Shown piece after piece: positions 7,094 to 10,450 of a stretch of DNA of 10,450 nt (its first letter is position 1; the number at the start of each line of letters is the position of its first letter). The stretch comes from Acidaminococcaceae bacterium (lineage in GTDB: Bacteria > Bacillota > Negativicutes > Acidaminococcales > Acidaminococcaceae): the NCBI GenBank assembly GCA_028693975.1, contig JAQUUF010000029.1, positions 1 to 10,450 on the forward strand, read 5' to 3'. Under the pieces are notes generated by a model. That model had not been told where the DNA came from and did no database searches. It saw only the letters and a list, made by a program, of their open reading frames with translations. The position numbers and the translations under genes are program-made.

Positions 7094-7756
7094 ATGGAGT
7101 TGTTGTTTGAGATGAGCGAAATAATGAGAATGGTGGGACCTTTGTTAGAGGGTTGCCAGGTTACGGTAGAGATTTTTGCCATAACTTTGGTTTTGGCGAT
7201 ACCTTTGGGGTTATTCTTGGCGATGGGGCGTATTTCTACTATTAAGCCGCTAAGCAAAGCAGTAGAACTTTATAATTGGGTTATGCGCGGTACCCCATTG
7301 ATGTTACAGTTATTGTTTGTGTATTTTGCTTTACCGACTTTTGGCGTCAGATTATCTGATGTATCCGCGGCACTTTTGGCCTTTGTGCTGAACTATGCCG
7401 CTTATTTTGCCGAAATTTTTAGAGCCGGTATTCAGTCCATTCCGAAGGGTCAATATGAGGCGGCCAAGTCTTTGGGCTTTACTTATGCTGAGACGATGCG
7501 TCATATAATCGTACCGCAAATGATTAAGCGTGTTCTACCGCCGGTGGGGAACGAAACTATCACCTTGGTCAAGGACACCTCTTTGGTGTATGTTTTGGCT
7601 ATGAATGATTTACTCAGAGCGGCAAGGACTATTGTACAACGAGAGTTCGATATGACGCCATTTTTTATAGCGGCAGTGTTCTATTTGGCTATGACATTTG
7701 TAGTAACGAGAGTTTTCAGCTATTTGGAGTGCCGTTATGCCAAATATGAAGAGTAA
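7094..7756 (+). CDS. polar amino-acid ABC transporter, permease (HisM/GlnP family)
   Basis: This 220-residue protein is a single-subunit permease of the HisM/GlnP type, which normally forms a homodimer in the cytoplasmic membrane. It has about five membrane segments. RGTPLMLQLLFVYFALP (residues 65-81) is typical of the family. The cytoplasmic EAA loop, GQYEAAKSLGFTYAET near 119-134, docks onto the ATPase. The start is uncertain: ATG 7094 has no ribosome site and lies about 17 bases from the predicted transcript start, whereas ATG 7112 (residue 7) has GGAG 12 bases upstream. Either fits the family length. The ATPase gene begins 16 bases after the stop. Confidence 0.92.
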   Translation: MELLFEMSEIMRMVGPLLEGCQVTVEIFAITLVLAIPLGLFLAMGRISTIKPLSKAVELYNWVMRGTPLMLQLLFVYFALPTFGVRLSDVSAALLAFVLNYAAYFAEIFRAGIQSIPKGQYEAAKSLGFTYAETMRHIIVPQMIKRVLPPVGNETITLVKDTSLVYVLAMNDLLRAARTIVQREFDMTPFFIAAVFYLAMTFVVTRVFSYLECRYAKYEE

Positions 7757-7759
7757 AAA

Positions 7760-7764
7760 GGGAG
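7760..7764 (+). promoter_or_regulatory. ribosome binding site that sets the ATPase start
   Basis: GGGAG lies 8 bases before ATG 7773. The in-frame ATG 7737 would overlap the permease gene and add 12 residues without family similarity. This site favours 7773. Confidence 0.75.
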
Positions 7765-7772
7765 CAGGCATA

Positions 7773-8525
7773 ATGAGTGCACCAATGATAAAAATAGAAA
7801 AATTAAAAAAAAGCTTTGGCGACTTAGTTGTCCTCAAGAGCATTGATTTGGAATTAAACAAGGGTGAAGTAGTGGCTGTTATTGGTCCTTCTGGCGGTGG
7901 CAAAAGTACGTTTCTGCGTTGCCTTAATCGGCTAGAGACTGTTGATAGTGGTTCAATAGCTGTAGAGGGTAATTATTTGGTTCGAGATGGAGTTTATGCA
8001 GAGGATAAGCAAGCCAAGGAAATATGTGCCAAGATGGGTATGTGTTTCCAACAGTTTAATCTTTTTCCGCATATGACTGTATTACAGAACCTTATGGCTG
8101 CGCCTAAAGTAGTTAAACATATACCAGAGAGTACTATTAAGCCGATAGCGTTGGAGCTTTTGTCCAAAGTTGGTTTAGCAGATAAAGCCAATGCTTATCC
8201 TAATCAGCTCTCCGGAGGACAACAGCAGCGTGTAGCTATTGCCAGAGCATTAGCAATGAACCCGGATATTATGCTTTTTGATGAGCCGACTTCTTCTCTA
8301 GACCCGGAGTTAACTGGGGAAGTGTTAAAAACTATGCGAGATTTGGCGGAAGACAATATGACGATGATTGTCGTTACCCATGAAATGGGTTTTGCCAAGG
8401 AAGTTGCGACTAAGGTTATCTTTATGGCAGACGGTGTTGTGCAAGAGCATGGTACACCACAACAAATTTTTGATAATCCTCATAATGAGAGATTACAATC
8501 GTTCTTACAGAGCATCTTGAAGTAG
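7773..8525 (+). CDS. polar amino-acid ABC transporter, ATP-binding protein (GlnQ/ArtP/HisP family)
   Basis: This 250-residue ATPase powers the importer formed with the preceding permease and the lipoprotein encoded upstream. All nucleotide-binding motifs are intact: Walker A GPSGGGKST (38-46), Q-loop around CFQQFNLFPHMTV (91-103), signature LSGGQQQRVAIARAL (146-160), Walker B IMLFDEPTSSLDPE (166-179) and H-loop His203 in VVTHEMGFA. FNLFPHMTVLQN and THEMGFA are specific to the polar amino-acid (PAAT) group. The length is normal for the family. A strong hairpin terminator follows at 15 bases, ending the unit. Confidence 0.95.
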   Translation: MSAPMIKIEKLKKSFGDLVVLKSIDLELNKGEVVAVIGPSGGGKSTFLRCLNRLETVDSGSIAVEGNYLVRDGVYAEDKQAKEICAKMGMCFQQFNLFPHMTVLQNLMAAPKVVKHIPESTIKPIALELLSKVGLADKANAYPNQLSGGQQQRVAIARALAMNPDIMLFDEPTSSLDPELTGEVLKTMRDLAEDNMTMIVVTHEMGFAKEVATKVIFMADGVVQEHGTPQQIFDNPHNERLQSFLQSILK

Positions 8526-8540
8526 GTTTTTATACAAAAT

Positions 8541-8592
8541 AAAAAAGCGTAGAGCAGTGGTGAAGAAGATTTCACCGTGCTTTACGCTTTTT
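8541..8592. terminator. bidirectional rho-independent terminator between converging genes
   Basis: A long stem joins 8541-8563 and 8571-8592: AAAAAGCGTA and AGCA pair with their complements, a bulged G interrupts, and GGTGAA closes the loop. It is flanked by an A-run on the left and a T-run on the right, so it can terminate the ATPase transcript (plus) and the crcB transcript (minus). Confidence 0.88.
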
Positions 8593-8598
8593 GGCTAT

Positions 8599-8985
8599 CT
8601 AGGCTAAAATAGTTTTAGCCGTTTGGATACCGAGGGCAATGAGGGCAAGACCAGCAATAATGCTGATGCCGATGTTAAGGCAAGCATACCAGGGATTTTG
8701 GTAGAATAAATTAAAGGTTTCCACAGAGAAAGTTGAAAAAGTGGTTAATCCACCGAGCAAGCCAGTAACTATAAAAAGTTTAAGATACATAGGCAAGGAA
8801 GGATTTTCAACGAAATATCCGGTAACCAAGCCAATACAGAGACAGCCTAATAAATTTACTATTAAGGTACCATAAGGGAAAGAAGGCATTTTATCACCAT
8901 AGACTAACATGGTAATAATGTACCGCAGCAAGGCACCTAAGGCGCCACCACAGGCTACCATAAACATATCAAAATACACTAGCAT
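8599..8985 (-). CDS. crcB: fluoride channel CrcB/FluC
   Basis: This 128-residue membrane protein has the Fluc signatures in order: GGALGALLRY (residues 13-22), YGTLIVNLLGC (38-48, with pore Asn44) and GLLGGLTTFSTFSVET (75-90, with the phenylalanine-box TTFSTF). Fluc proteins are dual-topology homodimers of four-helix subunits that let fluoride out of the cell. A single gene, as here, is usual for homodimers. GGAGG (8988-8992) lies only 2 bases from the annotated ATG; GTG 8979 (residue 3) has the ideal 8-base spacing and may be the real start. A fluoride riboswitch lies directly upstream, which supports the assignment independently. A bidirectional hairpin follows the stop. Confidence 0.96.
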   Translation of the reverse strand: MLVYFDMFMVACGGALGALLRYIITMLVYGDKMPSFPYGTLIVNLLGCLCIGLVTGYFVENPSLPMYLKLFIVTGLLGGLTTFSTFSVETFNLFYQNPWYACLNIGISIIAGLALIALGIQTAKTILA

Positions 8986-9012
8986 TACCTCCGTATTCGT
9001 ATTTTGGGCAAT

Positions 9013-9049
9013 AAAAAAACTGATAGCTTCTGTTGCCAGAAGTCATCAG
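9013..9049 (-). terminator. terminator of the fluoride riboswitch
   Basis: CTGATGACTTCTG (9049-9037) and CAGAAGCTATCAG (9032-9020) form a 13-bp stem with one A-C mismatch and a GCAA tetraloop, followed by T7 (9019-9013). Its 5' arm contains the conserved TGATGAC and the pseudoknot strand of the aptamer, so aptamer and terminator exclude each other. Confidence 0.88.
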
Positions 9050-9094
9050 CATGTTAAGCAGTTTCAGCGAAGCTGGGGGAGAACTTCATTCCCC
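9013..9094 (-). promoter_or_regulatory. fluoride riboswitch (crcB motif) with terminator expression platform
   Basis: Read on the minus strand, the pieces of the crcB RNA motif occur in order. Stem GGGGA/TCCCC (9094-9090 with 9080-9076) closes the loop ATGAAGTTC. GAAGTT of this loop (9087-9082) can pair with GACTTC (9044-9039) as the aptamer pseudoknot. The conserved AAAC is at 9064-9061 and GCTGATGAC at 9050-9042. The downstream pairing strand is also the 5' arm of a terminator, so fluoride binding should block termination and switch on crcB. Compared with known examples, an extra small hairpin (9075-9065) precedes AAAC and the stem after AAAC seems very short. Assignment rests on motif match plus the crcB gene directly downstream. 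Confidence 0.88.
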
Positions 9095-9103
9095 AAAAAG
9101 GTG

Positions 9104-9180
9104 TGGTGACCCCGAGACGACTCGAACGTCCGACACACGGCTTAGAAGGCCGTTGCTCTATCCAGCTGAGCTACGGGGCC
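9104..9180 (-). tRNA. tRNA-Arg(UCU)
   Basis: The gene is 77 bases including encoded CCA. The acceptor stem pairs GGCCCCG with CGGGGTC (one G-U), with A73 and CCA. The anticodon loop is CTTCTAA in stem ACGGC/GCCGT, giving anticodon TCT, which reads AGA. The TTCGAGT T-loop is intact. It is the last tRNA of the array, 11 bases after tRNA-Gly, and its CCA ends 9 bases before the fluoride riboswitch. Confidence 0.96.
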
Positions 9181-9191
9181 AATATAGTAAA

Positions 9192-9265
9192 TGGAGCGGG
9201 TGATGGGAATCGAACCCACGCAACTAGCTTGGAAGGCTAGGGCTCTACCATTGAGCTACACCCGC
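9192..9265 (-). tRNA. tRNA-Gly(UCC)
   Basis: The gene is 74 bases including encoded CCA. The acceptor stem is GCGGGTG/CACCCGC with T73. The anticodon loop CTTCCAA in stem CTAGC/GCTAG gives TCC, which reads GGA. The T-loop TTCGATT is intact. It lies 17 bases after tRNA-Pro. Confidence 0.96.
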
Positions 9266-9282
9266 ATAATAGATAATGAAAG

Positions 9283-9359
9283 TGGTCGGAGCGGCAGGAT
9301 TTGAACCTGCGACCCCCTGCTCCCAAGGCAGGTGCTCTACCAAACTGAGCCACGCCCCG
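9283..9359 (-). tRNA. tRNA-Pro(UGG)
   Basis: The gene is 77 bases including encoded CCA. The acceptor stem is CGGGGCG/CGCTCCG with C1-G72, one G-U pair and A73. The anticodon loop CTTGGGA in stem CCTGC/GCAGG gives TGG, which reads CCA. It is followed upstream by the longest spacer in the array (9360-9398), which holds no other gene. Confidence 0.96.
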
Positions 9360-9398
9360 ACAAATACATATGGGAAAATAACATATCACGAAAATAAT

Positions 9399-9474
9399 TG
9401 GTGGGCGGTAACGGGATCGAACCGCTGACATCCTGCTTGTAAGGCAGGCGCTCTCCCAGCTGAGCTAACCGCCC
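9399..9474 (-). tRNA. tRNA-Val(UAC)
   Basis: The gene is 76 bases including encoded CCA. The acceptor stem is GGGCGGT/ACCGCCC with A73. The anticodon loop CTTACAA in stem CCTGC/GCAGG gives TAC, which reads GTA. The T-loop TTCGATC is intact. Confidence 0.96.
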
Positions 9475-9484
9475 GTGATAAAAA

Positions 9485-9559
9485 TGGTGACCGGAGGGGG
9501 AATCGAACCCCCGATACCGCCGTGAAAGGGCGGTGTCTTAACCGCTTGACCATCCGGCC
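9485..9559 (-). tRNA. tRNA-Glu(UUC)
   Basis: The gene is 75 bases including encoded CCA. The acceptor stem is GGCCGGA/TCCGGTC (one G-U) with A73. The anticodon loop CTTTCAC in stem CCGCC/GGCGG gives TTC, which reads GAA. It starts only 2 bases after the end of tRNA-Asn. Confidence 0.96.
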
Positions 9560-9561
9560 AT

Positions 9562-9636
9562 TGGCTCCCCGAGTAGGACTCGAACCTACAACAACTCGGT
9601 TAACAGCCGAGTGCTCTACCATTGAGCTATCGAGGA
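9562..9636 (-). tRNA. tRNA-Asn(GUU)
   Basis: The gene is 75 bases including encoded CCA. The acceptor stem is TCCTCGA/TCGGGGA with G73, as expected for Asn. The anticodon loop CTGTTAA in stem CTCGG/CCGAG gives GTT, which reads AAC. It is the first gene of the array, about 20 bases from the predicted transcript start. Confidence 0.96.
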
Positions 9637-9663
9637 ATGGTTTTGTAAAGTGTCACAACAAGT

Positions 9664-9692
9664 ATTATACGGAAAAACTGTAATGTTGTCAA
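9664..9692 (-). promoter_or_regulatory. consensus promoter of the tRNA array
   Basis: On the minus strand a perfect TTGACA (9692-9687) and perfect TATAAT (9669-9664) are 17 bases apart. Transcription would start near 9657 and run through six tRNA genes toward crcB. Such strength is typical of stable-RNA operons. Confidence 0.92.
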
Positions 9693-9723
9693 CAATTTAT
9701 TACTATAACTTCTATTTATTTTA

Positions 9724-10185
9724 TTAAAGACGTATTTTACCTACAACTTTTTTGACTTCGCAGGGGGTAATTCCTACTTGGCAATTAGGACGATGGACTT
9801 CCCAAGGGAAGAAAATGGCTATATCGCCGGGGTGTAAGACAACCAAGTTTTCTGTTTCTGCGACATGATAAAAGGCTACATCATCTTTGAAATGTTCCTC
9901 TAACAACTCTAATTCCGGAGTGAAGGGAGCAAAGCCTATCATCTCGGTACCGGCTGCTATATATTGAACGTCAATGTATTCAAAATGTTTTTCAGCGCGC
10001 CTATCTGCTAGCGGCTCCGTGGCATATGAATTAACACGGAAAAAAATTTCTCGGCCGTCCAAGGCGTATTCACCATTAGCTGTATGCAGAAAATCTGTTT
10101 TGGTAAGATGAGTCAGTGCTCGTCTTAGTTTAGGACTGACAAAAGGTATAACTTGGCCTATTTGCTTAATATTTAAAAATATCAT
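9724..10185 (-). CDS. YhcH/YjgK/YiaL family protein (DUF386, cupin-like)
   Basis: This 153-residue protein is a full-length member of the YhcH/YjgK/YiaL/EbgC family. It has the signature EKHFEYIDVQYIAAGTE (residues 65-81) and HPGDIAIFFPWEVHRP (118-133) with H118, D121 and H131, then VKKVVGKI near the end. Family members have a cupin-like barrel and usually bind a metal. E. coli YhcH acts as a sialic-acid anomerase, and others sit in sugar operons. No sugar genes adjoin it here, so the substrate is unknown. AGGAGG (10199-10194) lies 8 bases before ATG. No terminator is visible after the stop, and the tRNA promoter begins 31 bases further on. Confidence 0.92.
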   Translation of the reverse strand: MIFLNIKQIGQVIPFVSPKLRRALTHLTKTDFLHTANGEYALDGREIFFRVNSYATEPLADRRAEKHFEYIDVQYIAAGTEMIGFAPFTPELELLEEHFKDDVAFYHVAETENLVVLHPGDIAIFFPWEVHRPNCQVGITPCEVKKVVGKIRL

Positions 10186-10212
10186 ATTGTTAGCCTCCTC
10201 TTATATTTTAAT

Positions 10213-10221
10213 ATTATATCA
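10213..10221 (-). promoter_or_regulatory. extended -10 promoter of the YhcH-family gene
   Basis: Read on the minus strand, TGATATAAT (10221-10213) is a perfect extended -10. The -35 region (TTCCCC) is poor. It lies 27 bases upstream of the start codon. Confidence 0.65.
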
Positions 10222-10229
10222 TAAGTGTT

Positions 10230-10258
10230 TTGACAGGGGAAACAAAATACGGTAGAAT
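10230..10258 (+). promoter_or_regulatory. promoter of the second ABC-F gene
   Basis: A perfect TTGACA (10230-10235) and TAGAAT (10253-10258) are 17 bases apart. Transcription would start near 10265, leaving a leader under 30 bases before ATG 10293, too short for the attenuator leaders that control some antibiotic-resistance ABC-F genes. Confidence 0.8.
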
Positions 10259-10292
10259 GATGAACATTAAATAATGACAGTGAGGATGCAAG

Positions 10293-10450
10293 ATGAGCTA
10301 TTTAACAGTAAGTAATGTGAGCCATTCTTTGGGCGGTCGTGATATTTTGGAGGATGTTTCCTTTAAGTTGCTTAAGGGAGAGCATGTTGGCTTAATAGGT
10401 GCTAACGGAGAGGGCAAATCAACGTTTTTGAATATTATTACGGGGAAGCT
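10293..10450 (+). CDS. ABC-F family ATPase, N-terminal part (runs off window)
   Basis: The first 52 codons are present. The protein begins MSYLTVSNVSHSLGGRDIL and continues into LKGEHVGLIGANGEGKSTFL, with Walker A GANGEGKST in the first ATPase domain and the N-terminal strand pattern of soluble ABC-F proteins. GAGGA at 10282-10286 lies 6 bases before ATG. It is a different gene from the ABC-F fragment at the left edge, and the subtype cannot be set from this fragment. It is transcribed divergently from the YhcH-family gene. Confidence 0.88.
   Translation, partial: MSYLTVSNVSHSLGGRDILEDVSFKLLKGEHVGLIGANGEGKSTFLNIITGK

Noticed and set aside
7610..7903. 97-codon minus-strand open frame opposite the permease/ATPase junction
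   Set aside because: It is the reverse complement of two conserved genes and shows no family signature.
9181..9209. Possible crcB promoter (TATATT with TTCCCA) between tRNA-Gly and tRNA-Arg
   Set aside because: The -35 lies inside the tRNA-Gly T-arm and transcription would start inside tRNA-Arg. The match is weak and AT-rich spacers give such hits by chance.
9360..9398. Inverted repeat ATATG/CATAT in the longest tRNA spacer
   Set aside because: It has only 5 bp with a 9-base loop and no T-run, too weak to call a terminator or operator.
9237..9622. Two open frames on the minus strand across the tRNA array (9237-9431 and 9386-9622)
   Set aside because: They run through intact tRNA genes and their peptides are translations of tRNA sequence, a common false call.
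1..10450. CRISPR array, insertion sequence or prophage
   Set aside because: I saw no regularly spaced repeats, transposase or integrase frames, or phage genes. The tRNA 3' ends show no duplicated attachment-site copy.

Overview
The window looks like a low-GC Firmicutes-type chromosome, possibly of the Negativicutes (diderm, anaerobic). The grounds are strong AGGAGG ribosome sites, sigma-70/A promoters, rho-independent terminators, CCA-encoding tRNA genes, formate-channel, fluoride-channel and amino-acid ABC genes, and a BMP-type binding protein with an ordinary Sec signal peptide instead of a lipobox. The placement is an inference from gene content. Nothing here looks phage-borne, and I see no insertion sequence or CRISPR array.

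Bases 1-6076 hold nine tightly spaced plus-strand genes with no terminator between them: the 3' end of an ABC-F ATPase gene, a uracil-DNA glycosylase-superfamily protein, a two-subunit ThrE-type exporter, an orphan BMP-family binding protein, a formate/nitrite channel, a barnase-type ribonuclease made as a lipoprotein, its barstar-type inhibitor, and a ComEC-like metallo-beta-lactamase lipoprotein. The last three form a nucleic-acid-degrading module: two enzymes predicted to be anchored outside the cytoplasmic membrane and a cytoplasmic antidote.

Bases 6089-8592 hold a polar amino-acid ABC importer. The binding lipoprotein has its own promoter and terminator. The permease and ATPase follow from a separate extended -10 promoter. 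A hairpin that can act on both strands closes this unit and the converging crcB.

Bases 8599-9692 are on the minus strand. From a perfect-consensus promoter (TTGACA, 17 bp, TATAAT) run six tRNA genes, Asn(GUU), Glu(UUC), Val(UAC), Pro(UGG), Gly(UCC) and Arg(UCU). Only 9 bases after the last CCA comes a fluoride (crcB-motif) riboswitch with a terminator expression platform, then the crcB/fluC fluoride channel. No separate promoter for crcB is evident, so the fluoride-resistance gene may be read from the tRNA promoter and gated by its riboswitch.

Bases 9724-10450 hold a minus-strand YhcH/YjgK/YiaL-family sugar protein and, divergently, the 5' end of a second ABC-F gene, with back-to-back promoters between them. 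There is no gene-free stretch over 300 bases. The most noteworthy items are the tRNA-riboswitch-crcB arrangement and the membrane-anchored barnase/barstar/MBL module.
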